DNA of 20,103 bases from Cacconaster sp033811195. GTDB lineage: Bacteria > Bacteroidota > Bacteroidia > Bacteroidales > UBA932. The notes beneath the pieces were generated by a model that was given only the letters and a program-made list of their open reading frames with translations, ran no database searches and had not been told where the DNA came from. Numbering within the stretch: position 1 is the stretch's first letter; the number at the start of each line of letters is the position of its first letter. Of the stretch, positions 7,506-14,753 are shown one piece after another. The position numbers and the translations under genes were made by a program. The DNA is taken from assembly GCA_033811195.1 (NCBI GenBank), contig JAPXOZ010000027.1, positions 1 to 20,103 on the forward strand, read 5' to 3'.

Positions 7506-8795
7506 ATGAAAAAAAACATAATACTCTTTGCAGTAGCACTTGTGACACTTTGCTCCTGCTACAATGCGAGTAATGCCGGCAATCCCAAAAATCCTGTGAC
7601 AGGTGATGCGATTGTCAAAAGCGGACTCGAGGTACTAGTCGAAAATGATTTTGAACCTCTCATAGGCAAAAAAATTGGTCTTCTGACCAATCCCAGCGGT
7701 GTTGACCGCAATCTTAATTCCACAATCGACATCCTTTTCAATGCTGAAGGAGTGGAACTGGTGAAGCTCTTCGCCCCAGAACATGGTGTGCGTGGTGATA
7801 TATATGCGGGTGGACATGCCGACGATAGCGTTGATGAGAAAACAGGTCTGCCTGTATTATCCATCTACGGTAAAACCCTAAAACCTACTCCCGAAATGCT
7901 CGAAGGTCTCGATGCTGTAGTATATGATATCCAGGATGTAGGCGCACGTTCATATACCTTCATAAGCGCTCTTGGTCTTATGATGCGTGCTTGTGCAGAA
8001 AACGATGTAGAGGTTATCGTTCTTGACAGACCCAATCCTCTCGGAGGCCTTAAGGTGGAAGGTAACTATGTTGAACCCGGATTTTTCTCCTATATAAGCG
8101 AATTCAAGATTCCCTATGTGTATGGACTTACAGTAGGCGAATTTGCCACCCTTATAAATGAAGAGGGACTCAATACCGGCCAAAGGGGTGAAGATGAACA
8201 TGTAACATGTGAGCTCACGGTCGTACCTATGGAGGGTTGGAGCCGCGATATGACATACGATAAAACCGGACTCCCATGGATTCTCCCTTCGCCTCAGGTG
8301 CCTCAGGCGCAGAATGCAATAGGATATCCCTGTGCAGGCATTGTAGGCGACTTTTCAGGTCACTATCTCAATATCGGTGTAGGGTATACTCTTCCCTTCC
8401 TGACTTTCGCTGCAGAGTGGGTTAATGCTGATGACCTCAAAGCAGAGCTCGACAGTTATGAGATCCCCGGAGTAGCATGGCGTACCATTCACTACACGCC
8501 CTTCTTTGGCTCAAGTCAGGGAAAACTTCTACATGGCGTGCAGTATTTCTTCACAGATTATGATATAGCTCCCCTGACACTAATCAATTTTTATGTGATG
8601 CAGGCAATTCACGAACTCTATCCCGAACACAACCCCTATGAGGGGGGAAGAAACAGAACTACCGACATCGTGTGCGGTACTGACTATATTCGTCTTACAT
8701 TCGGTAAAAACTTCCTCGTATCCGACATTATCGACTACTGGAACAAAGACGTGGATCACTTTAGAGAACTCTCTGAACAATACTATCTATATTAA
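7506..8795 (+). CDS. namZ: exo-beta-N-acetylmuramidase NamZ-like lipoprotein (DUF1343/GH171)
   Basis: The family member from Bacillus subtilis releases terminal MurNAc from the non-reducing end of peptidoglycan-derived chains. This 429-residue protein shows the DUF1343 pattern: KIGLLTNPSGVDRNL (56-70), KLFAPEHGVRGD with PEHG at 91-94 (the Glu there is the expected catalytic acid), YDIQDVGARSYTFISAL (140-156) and VIVLDRPNPLGG. The C-terminal half carries PWILPSPQVPQ, GIVGDFSGHYLNIGVGYTLPF and YEGGRNRTTDIVCGT. The N-terminus MKKNIILFAVALVTLCSC is a lipoprotein signal with the acylated Cys at residue 18, so it acts on the periplasmic face or at the outer membrane. It closes a unit with the permease and SpoIID fusion, followed by a strong terminator. 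The fold and family are secure; exact substrate specificity is inferred. Confidence 0.9.
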   Translation: MKKNIILFAVALVTLCSCYNASNAGNPKNPVTGDAIVKSGLEVLVENDFEPLIGKKIGLLTNPSGVDRNLNSTIDILFNAEGVELVKLFAPEHGVRGDIYAGGHADDSVDEKTGLPVLSIYGKTLKPTPEMLEGLDAVVYDIQDVGARSYTFISALGLMMRACAENDVEVIVLDRPNPLGGLKVEGNYVEPGFFSYISEFKIPYVYGLTVGEFATLINEEGLNTGQRGEDEHVTCELTVVPMEGWSRDMTYDKTGLPWILPSPQVPQAQNAIGYPCAGIVGDFSGHYLNIGVGYTLPFLTFAAEWVNADDLKAELDSYEIPGVAWRTIHYTPFFGSSQGKLLHGVQYFFTDYDIAPLTLINFYVMQAIHELYPEHNPYEGGRNRTTDIVCGTDYIRLTFGKNFLVSDIIDYWNKDVDHFRELSEQYYLY

Positions 8796-8827
8796 TAGAA
8801 AAAAATACGAATACACTATAAAAAAAC

Positions 8828-8866
8828 ACAAAACCCCGACAGAATTGTTGGGGTTTTGTATTGTTT
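8828..8866 (+). terminator. rho-independent terminator after namZ
   Basis: A stem of 13 pairs (8828-8840 with 8847-8859, one G-T wobble) with CCCC/GGGG in the middle and AAAA/TTTT below, loop AGAATT, followed by a T-rich stretch. It separates the salvage unit from the flavodoxin gene. Confidence 0.85.
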
Positions 8867-8899
8867 GATACTTTTTAGGGCAAATCCACATTCCCTTTG

Positions 8900-8907
8900 T
8901 ATCTTTG
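8900..8907 (+). promoter_or_regulatory. putative -7 promoter element of the flavodoxin/ferredoxin gene
   Basis: TATCTTTG is an exact TAnnTTTG match and ends only 5 bases before the ATG at 8913. TTAG at 8875-8878, 21 bases upstream, is an imperfect -33 element. If used, the mRNA would have almost no leader. Confidence 0.4.
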
Positions 8908-8912
8908 AAAGT

Positions 8913-9743
8913 ATGAAAAATGTAGTCGCATTGTTTTTCAGTCCTACGGGCGGGACAGGAAAGGTGGTAAAATCTATGGCTCGTGCTTTTGCAGCCGCAA
9001 CCGACTGTGATTATTCGGAAATTGATGTTACACTACCCGGAACAAGGGATAGTGCACCCCATTTTGAAACCGGTAATGTGGTTTTTTGCGGCGTTCCAGT
9101 CCATATCGGGAGAGTACCAAATCTCATAAGGCCATTTTTCGCCTCCATTAAAGGCAGAGGAGCGCTTGGGATACCTACCGTCACTTATGGCAACAGAGCA
9201 TATGACGATGCTTTGATTGAATTGAGAGATATTATGGAAGAAAATGGCTTTAGGACTATCGCCGCTGCTGCTTTTCCCGCAGAACACTCCTTTTCCACCA
9301 CTCTCGCCGGAGGCCGCCCCGATGAAAAGGATCTGCTGTTAGCGGAGGAATTCGCCAAAAAGATTGCAGAAAGCCTTAAGAATAATCCCCATTATCTCTA
9401 TGGCGACCATACTCCAATTGCTGTACCGGGTAATCCACCACCCTACGCCTATTACAAAGCAGTGATCAGCCACAATAAGAGCATAGATATACGCAAGGTT
9501 AAGCCCGTGACAGATCCGGAGAAATGTACAAAATGCGGAATATGCGTCCTACTCTGTCCTATGGGCTCCATAAACATTTCCGACCCATCCATCACCGATG
9601 GAATATGCATCAAATGTGGCGCCTGCATAAAAAAATGCCCTCAAGGTGCCAAATCAATAACTGACGCGGATTATCTGGAACACAAACTACTTCTGGAGAA
9701 AGAATTCGGAAATGCTATAAAAAAAGCAGAGCTTTTTTTATAG
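8913..9743 (+). CDS. EFR1-type flavodoxin plus 2[4Fe-4S] ferredoxin protein
   Basis: Soluble electron carrier of 276 residues that joins a flavodoxin-like domain to a ferredoxin. The N-terminal domain opens with VVALFFSPTGGTGKV, an FMN phosphate-binding loop at residues 10-16, followed by VVFCGVPVHIGRVPN and a PTVTYGNRAYDDAL loop typical of this group. The C-terminal part has two clusters: Cys205, 208, 211, 215 and Cys232, 235, 238, 242, each CxxCxxCxxxCP. The start at 8913 is preferred over an in-frame ATG at 8856, which lies inside the upstream terminator hairpin. Partner enzymes are not visible nearby. The last codons and stop fold into a perfect hairpin. Confidence 0.92.
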   Translation: MKNVVALFFSPTGGTGKVVKSMARAFAAATDCDYSEIDVTLPGTRDSAPHFETGNVVFCGVPVHIGRVPNLIRPFFASIKGRGALGIPTVTYGNRAYDDALIELRDIMEENGFRTIAAAAFPAEHSFSTTLAGGRPDEKDLLLAEEFAKKIAESLKNNPHYLYGDHTPIAVPGNPPPYAYYKAVISHNKSIDIRKVKPVTDPEKCTKCGICVLLCPMGSINISDPSITDGICIKCGACIKKCPQGAKSITDADYLEHKLLLEKEFGNAIKKAELFL

Positions 9744-9747
9744 TTTC
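9715..9747. terminator. perfect hairpin spanning the end of the flavodoxin gene
   Basis: Thirteen bases (9715-9727) are an exact inverted copy of 9731-9743 with a 3-base AGA loop; the stop codon TAG is its last triplet. The arms contain seven A or T in a row, so it can act as a terminator in both directions, between the convergent flavodoxin and GH92 genes. Confidence 0.65.
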
Positions 9748-9748
9748 T

Positions 9749-9915
9749 AGTTCTGAGTATGCAGTTCCGAGTAAATTTTTAGTCTGGAGTTCCTAATGAA
9801 AAACTCAGAACTCCCCTGCATCACGCAACCCGTAACAAATCACCAAACACCGCGTAACCCGCAACCCGTACCCCGCACCACTACATACTACAGACTACCT
9901 ACTACACACTATTTA
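9749..9915. repeat. degenerate heptamer repeats filling the convergent spacer
   Basis: Most of this spacer reads in 7-base steps. From 9749: AGTTCTG, AGTATGC, AGTTCCG, AGTAAAT. From 9803: ACTCAGA, ACTCCCC, TGCATCA, CGCAACC, CGTAACA. From 9853, in one continuous phase: CGTAACC, CGCAACC, CGTACCC, CGCACCA, CTACATA, CTACAGA, CTACCTA, CTACACA, CTATTTA. The last unit holds the GH92 stop codon. The AGTTCTGAGT at 9749-9758 is an exact inverted copy of 9803-9812. No gene is seen in it. Confidence 0.8.
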
Positions 9916-12900
9916 ATAATTACTTCATCGGTAAAGATGTAGGCGTTACCGCCGGCGCCGAGATGCCATTTGGGTATTTTGCCATAATTCTTTGCAAAAA
10001 CTTTGATATAGCGGGCCTCCACTCCGGTGCCTTCATCACCATAGTCATCTATAAGGGTAACCTCAAGATCGTGAATCTGTGGGGAGTAATCGTCTTCCGC
10101 TACATTGTGACCAACCCTACCTGCAAACCTATAGGAAACACCATCCATTGAGGTATAAAATTCCACATACCGGGGCATCCATATCCAGGATTTGATATCC
10201 TGTAAAAATCCTGCAGCAAGTTGTTTCACTTGTCGAGGCTCTTTCAGATCGATTATAGCTTCGAAGTCCTTCCTCTGGTAGCCTTGCCAGCCACCAAGGC
10301 GGAAATTGACATTCCCTCGAATGCCGTCCACAAGGCCTAGATCTCCTCCGGCAGAATATTGCCTGCTGTACTTGTCTTTGATTGTGACATTGTAGGTAGA
10401 ACCGATCTTTCTGAGTACTGATTCTGTGATGTGGCTGCGAAACCAGGATTCATTTTCACAATAACAGCGGATAAGGGAGGATTCTGTCAATGTAAAAGGT
10501 CTCGAATAGATTTTGAAATCATCACCTCCGGTACCGACGTTTTCCCCATCAAGAGGCTCTACGCTATACCAGATACGATATTCGGGATCCAATGCACCAA
10601 GACTTACCTCAACACTCTTTAGAAACATCGGATTGGAAACAGTTACCCAGGGATTTTCCACAAAGTCTCCTTCGATAGCCGAAACCGGCCTTACAGAGGG
10701 ATCAAAGCCAAACTCTTCATCAGGTTCCTCACTCATTTCAAACTCAAATTCCGCTCCTGAAGCAATATCTTCATAACTAATGTATGAGTATGGATATTCC
10801 TGGTCGTTTTTCCACACTCCGCTCACATAATAATTTTCATCGGAGACATCGGGAGCCAAAAGTACAAAGTCGGTACCATCTTCGAGATGTATCACGGCCT
10901 TTTCAAATAGAGGTGTTCCCAGCACATACTGGTTACTGCCCGGCAACACCGGATAAAATCCCAAAGCACTGAAAACATACCAGGCTGACATCTGACCGCA
11001 ATCTTCATTGCCGCAAAGTCCATCGGGCTCCGCTGTAAAGAGTTCGGTCATTATCTTATGGGCTATTTCCTGGGTCTTCCAGGGTTTTCCGGCATAAGAG
11101 TAAAGATATGCTATATGGTGGCTGGGCTCATTTCCCTGAACATATTGCCCGATAAGTCCGGTCATATCTGCCGAATTCCATCCGGAAATCTCCGTCGATG
11201 CACTAAAAAGGTCATCCAAACGTTTGTCAAAGGCCTCTTCACCGCCGAAAAGATCCATAAGTCCCGAAACATCCTGCGGCACATGGAATGTGTATTGCCA
11301 GGAATTGGCTTCGGTATAGTGTACATTTACCTCATTCGGATCGAATGGAGTGAGCCAGATGCCGTTGATGCGGGGACGCATAAATCCCGTTGAGGGGTCG
11401 TAAATATTTCGGTAATACTTTGCGCGACGGATATAATCGTTGTAAATGGAATCATGTCCGAGAAGATATGCCATCTGCGCAATACACCAGTCATCAACCG
11501 CATATTCGAGCGTCTTGGAGACAGATTCGTGCTCTTTTTCCGCCAGGACAAGACCATTGTTGATGTAAACGTCTATCCCGAATTCAGCTTTGCGCGAACT
11601 CTCCACCATGGCATCCAAAGCCGCATCCGCATCAAATCCCCCTATACCTTTAACGAAAGCGTCCGCAATCACCGGTACCGAATGGTATCCTATCATACAG
11701 TTGGTCTCATTGCCGGCCAGTTCCCATATCGGGAGTTTGCCGCACTCGTCGTATATGGAGAGAAAAGAACGGATGAAGTCCTTCGTACGCTCCCTCTCAA
11801 TGATGGTCAGCAAAGGATGCAGAGACCTGAATGTATCCCAGAGGGAGAATACCGTATAACGGTCATAACCTCTGGCCCTGTGTACCTTGCGATCCATTCC
11901 GCGATACTCGCCGTTTACATCGGAATAGAGATTCGGTGCGATGGCAGTATGATAAAGCGCCGTATAGAACACCTCCATCAGATCGTGGTCACCTTCGACT
12001 TCAATCTTGGAGAGATAGTCATTCCAGGCCTTGTCTGCCTTGTACTTGACCTCCCCAAAATGCCATCTTTTTATTTCAGAACAGACATTTTCTCGGGCAT
12101 TCTCGACAGAAACCGAGGAAATGCCCACTTTTACATAGAGATCTCTACTAAAAAAAGATTTTCTGAAAGTGATCAGTGCCTTTGCTCCATATCCCTCTCC
12201 TCCGGCAATCTGCGCCAGCTTTATCGAACGATTGAATTCCATATAAAAATAGAGGTCCTGATCCTTCGCCCAGGACCGGCTCCTACGTCTACCGCTGATG
12301 GCATTGTGTCCCTCCTGCTTTATATGAGAATCAAGCACCTTGTCCCTATGCTCGAGATCTATCACCAGCTGCGGTTCGACTCCCTTGGGAAACATATATT
12401 TGTGCATTGCAGAACGCCTACCAACACTCAGATCAGCCTGTACTCCCCAACGCTCCAGATAGACTCCATAATAGCCGGGAGAGGCCTTCTCAGCCGAATG
12501 ACTGAAAGGCGACTCATAGTACTCATTAAAAATATACTCTTGTGGAAAATCCTCCACCTCACCTCCTGCCGCCTCCTCCATCGCTGTCACGAAACCCAAA
12601 TAATCGACTACCGGCATCACCAGCAGATCGCAATAATCTGCGCATCCAGTTCCGCTCAGATGAGTATGGGAAAACCCCCAGATGGTACTATCCGAATAGT
12701 GATAACCCGAGCAACCGTCCCAATTGTCGGTTCGCGTATCGGGGCTAAGCTGGATCATACCAAAAGGATATGTCGCCCCAGGGAATGTATGACCGTGAAA
12801 ATCTGTTCCCACAAATGGATTTACATATTTAGTATATGAAATCTTACCAAAGTTAAATATTCCTGCGGCGCATCCCAGCGGTATCAGCATCGACAATGTT

Positions 12901-12920
12901 GCTATGATAAATCTGCGCAT
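9909..12920 (-). CDS. GH92 alpha-mannosidase, secreted, with C-terminal F5/8-type C domain
   Basis: Glycoside hydrolase family 92 enzymes are calcium-dependent exo-alpha-mannosidases used on N-glycans and mannans. This 1003-residue protein has the N-terminal signature YVNPFVGTDFHGHTFPGATY (residues 32-51), WGFSHTHLSGTG (81-92), LWDTFRSLHPL (360-370), HYTEANSWQYTF with the likely catalytic Glu at 537, and GNEDCGQMSAWYVFSALGF (637-655) with acidic residues of the general base. After about 760 come a CHB_HEX_C/Fn3-like segment (YRIWYSVEPLDG) and an F5/8-type C (CBM32-like) domain (LVDGIRG to YIKVFAKNYG), likely for glycan binding. Residues 1-20 are a signal peptide; PLGC is a poor lipobox, so lipidation is uncertain. 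I start at the ATG ending at 12920; an upstream TTG at 12929 lies in the promoter element. No SusC/SusD pair or other glycosidase is near. Confidence 0.95.
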   Translation of the reverse strand: MRRFIIATLSMLIPLGCAAGIFNFGKISYTKYVNPFVGTDFHGHTFPGATYPFGMIQLSPDTRTDNWDGCSGYHYSDSTIWGFSHTHLSGTGCADYCDLLVMPVVDYLGFVTAMEEAAGGEVEDFPQEYIFNEYYESPFSHSAEKASPGYYGVYLERWGVQADLSVGRRSAMHKYMFPKGVEPQLVIDLEHRDKVLDSHIKQEGHNAISGRRRSRSWAKDQDLYFYMEFNRSIKLAQIAGGEGYGAKALITFRKSFFSRDLYVKVGISSVSVENARENVCSEIKRWHFGEVKYKADKAWNDYLSKIEVEGDHDLMEVFYTALYHTAIAPNLYSDVNGEYRGMDRKVHRARGYDRYTVFSLWDTFRSLHPLLTIIERERTKDFIRSFLSIYDECGKLPIWELAGNETNCMIGYHSVPVIADAFVKGIGGFDADAALDAMVESSRKAEFGIDVYINNGLVLAEKEHESVSKTLEYAVDDWCIAQMAYLLGHDSIYNDYIRRAKYYRNIYDPSTGFMRPRINGIWLTPFDPNEVNVHYTEANSWQYTFHVPQDVSGLMDLFGGEEAFDKRLDDLFSASTEISGWNSADMTGLIGQYVQGNEPSHHIAYLYSYAGKPWKTQEIAHKIMTELFTAEPDGLCGNEDCGQMSAWYVFSALGFYPVLPGSNQYVLGTPLFEKAVIHLEDGTDFVLLAPDVSDENYYVSGVWKNDQEYPYSYISYEDIASGAEFEFEMSEEPDEEFGFDPSVRPVSAIEGDFVENPWVTVSNPMFLKSVEVSLGALDPEYRIWYSVEPLDGENVGTGGDDFKIYSRPFTLTESSLIRCYCENESWFRSHITESVLRKIGSTYNVTIKDKYSRQYSAGGDLGLVDGIRGNVNFRLGGWQGYQRKDFEAIIDLKEPRQVKQLAAGFLQDIKSWIWMPRYVEFYTSMDGVSYRFAGRVGHNVAEDDYSPQIHDLEVTLIDDYGDEGTGVEARYIKVFAKNYGKIPKWHLGAGGNAYIFTDEVIIK

Positions 12921-12926
12921 AGACCT

Positions 12927-12934
12927 CAAATATA
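12927..12934 (-). promoter_or_regulatory. putative -7 promoter element of the GH92 gene
   Basis: On the minus strand TATATTTG matches TAnnTTTG exactly and ends 6 bases before the ATG. No clear -33 TTTG is present. It argues for separate transcription of the GH92 gene from murF, whose stop is 57 bases upstream. Confidence 0.4.
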
Positions 12935-12977
12935 TTTGTTATAAATCTTCTTTCATGAACAGCTAACAGCCAAGACC

Positions 12978-14297
12978 TCACAAAACCTCTTCAAGTATTG
13001 AGAGCCCAATACTGTTGGAACCCTTGATAAAAATGGAGATCCCTTCGGGACGCTGCTTCTCAAAGTAGTTCTTGAGCTGCTCCACATTGGTGAACAATTG
13101 TACTCGGTCGGGTTTGATTATCCTCGCGGCATGGGCAAATTCCCGCCCTACCAACACTATCTTCTCTATTGACCTCTGACGCTGGAGAAGTTCCACTATC
13201 CGCTTATGCTCTTCCAGGGAGTCATCACCCAACTCCAACATATCTCCGAGAATTACCCATTTGTGCTCCAAAGGCAGCTGCAAGAAATTATCCAGCGAGG
13301 CACGCATGCTTGTAGGGTTGGCATTGTACGCATCCAGTATCAGAGTGTTGTAGGGGGTTTGGAGCATCTGCGAACGGTAGTTAGAAGGAGAGTAGCTTTC
13401 TATCGCCTTGCAAATATCACTGAAAGGAACTTCGAAGTACTCTCCTATTGCAATTGCAGCCAACACATTATCTACATTGTAAGTACCTATAAGATTAGTA
13501 TCAATTATCCGGTCGTACACTTTGAGGCTTAAATAGGGCGAATCCTCCTCTTTTCCAATTAAAGAAACCTCATAGCGTGTGATACCATACCTGCGCGTCA
13601 CCACTCCAGGACGGTGTGTAAGCATTCCCTTGAGATCCTCACTCTCTTCATTGTAGAAGATAGTGCCTCCAATCTGCCTCAAATAGTCATAGAGTTCCCC
13701 TTTCGTCCTCTTGACTCCCTCAAATGAACCAAATCCAAGCAAGTGCGCTTTACCTACATTGGTCACGATACCGCAAGTAGGTTCTGCAATCTTTACTAAT
13801 GAGGCAATTTCACCCGGAGCGCTCGCCCCCATCTCAACTATGGCTATTTCCGTCTTCTCGGTGATGTTCAGTAGCGTCAAGGGTACGCCGATATGGTTGT
13901 TTAAATTGCCTTCAGTGGCCATAGTTCTATATTTCTGCGAGAGTACTGTGTCAGTGAGTTCCTTCGTAGTGGTCTTGCCATTGGTTCCGGTAATCGCCAG
14001 TACCGGAATATTGAAGTGAGTTCGATGATAGTGTGCCAACTTCTGGAGAGTAACAAGTACGTTCTCCACCAAAATGCAATTACCTTTACCGACTCCCGGA
14101 GAGACGCCATCGAGTGTAGCTCTGTCCACTATCGCACATTTTGCCCCCTGTTCAAGCGCTTGAAGCGCGAAATCGTTACCATCGAAACGATCGCCCTTGA
14201 GGGCAAAAAACATGGATCCGGAGGTTATCTTGCGACTATCCGTGGTAATGGAGCCGCATTTTTTATACAATTTATAGAGTTCATCAAGTGTAATCAT
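12978..14297 (-). CDS. murF: UDP-N-acetylmuramoyl-tripeptide--D-alanyl-D-alanine ligase
   Basis: Cytoplasmic ATP-dependent ligase that adds D-Ala-D-Ala to the UDP-MurNAc-tripeptide, the last cytoplasmic step of peptidoglycan precursor synthesis. At 439 residues it has the normal length. The N-domain has ITTDSRKI (17-24) for UDP-MurNAc binding and FFALKGDRFDG; the P-loop is ITGTNGKTTTKE (102-113); the central domain has EGNLNNHIGVPLTLL, EMGASAPGEI and TNVGKAHL; the C-domain has LDAYNANPTSM and WVILGDMLELG. The strong Shine-Dalgarno fixes the ATG at 14297. It lies 21 bases after dut in the run flippase-dut-murF. The VanX-like dipeptidase at 17643 would act on the same D-Ala-D-Ala unit. Confidence 0.97.
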   Translation of the reverse strand: MITLDELYKLYKKCGSITTDSRKITSGSMFFALKGDRFDGNDFALQALEQGAKCAIVDRATLDGVSPGVGKGNCILVENVLVTLQKLAHYHRTHFNIPVLAITGTNGKTTTKELTDTVLSQKYRTMATEGNLNNHIGVPLTLLNITEKTEIAIVEMGASAPGEIASLVKIAEPTCGIVTNVGKAHLLGFGSFEGVKRTKGELYDYLRQIGGTIFYNEESEDLKGMLTHRPGVVTRRYGITRYEVSLIGKEEDSPYLSLKVYDRIIDTNLIGTYNVDNVLAAIAIGEYFEVPFSDICKAIESYSPSNYRSQMLQTPYNTLILDAYNANPTSMRASLDNFLQLPLEHKWVILGDMLELGDDSLEEHKRIVELLQRQRSIEKIVLVGREFAHAARIIKPDRVQLFTNVEQLKNYFEKQRPEGISIFIKGSNSIGLSILEEVL

Positions 14298-14305
14298 AAT
14301 ATATT

Positions 14306-14313
14306 CCCTCCTT
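14306..14313 (-). promoter_or_regulatory. strong Shine-Dalgarno before murF
   Basis: Minus-strand AAGGAGGG lies 8 bases before the murF ATG. It is the only clear Shine-Dalgarno outside the ribosomal operon in this window. Confidence 0.75.
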
Positions 14314-14318
14314 AATTG

Positions 14319-14753
14319 TTATTTTCTGCCCGTAGAACCGAATCCGCCGGCTCCGCGTCCTGTATTTCCCAAAACATCCACCTCCTCCCATTCCACTTTT
14401 TCATGACGGGAGATCACCATCTGTGCAATACGTTCTCCAGGATTGATGATAAAGGGGTCAGGAGAAAGATTTACCAGCAGTACATTGATTTCGCCACGAT
14501 AGTCGGCATCAATTGTACCGGGACTATTTGTGACCGAAATACCATGTTTGGCAGCCAGACCGCTGCGGGGCCTTATCTGTGCCTCATAACCTTCCGGAAG
14601 CTCGATAAAGAGCCCCGTGGAAATCATTGCACGGCAAAGCGAGCCTAGTATGACTGGTTCGGAGATATTTGCCCGTAAATCCATTCCTGCGGAATATGGG
14701 GTGGCATATTGAGGAACTTCAAATGCAGATTTATTGACTATTCTGACTTTCAT
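14319..14753 (-). CDS. dut: dUTP pyrophosphatase
   Basis: Trimeric enzyme that hydrolyses dUTP to dUMP and diphosphate, keeping uracil out of DNA. All five conserved dUTPase motifs are present in 144 residues: YSAGMDLRA (20-28), RPRSGLAAKHG (61-71), GTIDADYRGEI with the catalytic Asp (79-89), GERIAQMV (106-113), and the P-loop-like GRGAGGFGSTG (132-142). Its ATG overlaps the stop codon of the flippase gene (ATGA), so translation is probably coupled. No Shine-Dalgarno is present. Confidence 0.98.
   Translation of the reverse strand: MKVRIVNKSAFEVPQYATPYSAGMDLRANISEPVILGSLCRAMISTGLFIELPEGYEAQIRPRSGLAAKHGISVTNSPGTIDADYRGEINVLLVNLSPDPFIINPGERIAQMVISRHEKVEWEEVDVLGNTGRGAGGFGSTGRK

Noticed and set aside
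8856..8912. Upstream in-frame ATG extending the flavodoxin protein by 19 residues
   Set aside because: The ATG lies within the namZ terminator, and MKNVVALFFSPTGGT at 8913 is the natural start of the domain.
9749..9915. CRISPR-like array
   Set aside because: Units are 7 bases, contiguous and degenerate, with no spacers and no cas gene.
11327..11557. Other short open frames opposite or out of frame with real genes across the window
   Set aside because: They lie inside genes supported by family motifs and show no independent motif, signal or ribosome-binding site.
11454..12839. 461-codon open frame on the plus strand opposite the GH92 gene
   Set aside because: It lies wholly inside the GH92 coding sequence, has no recognisable domain, and GH92 motifs are continuous on the other strand.
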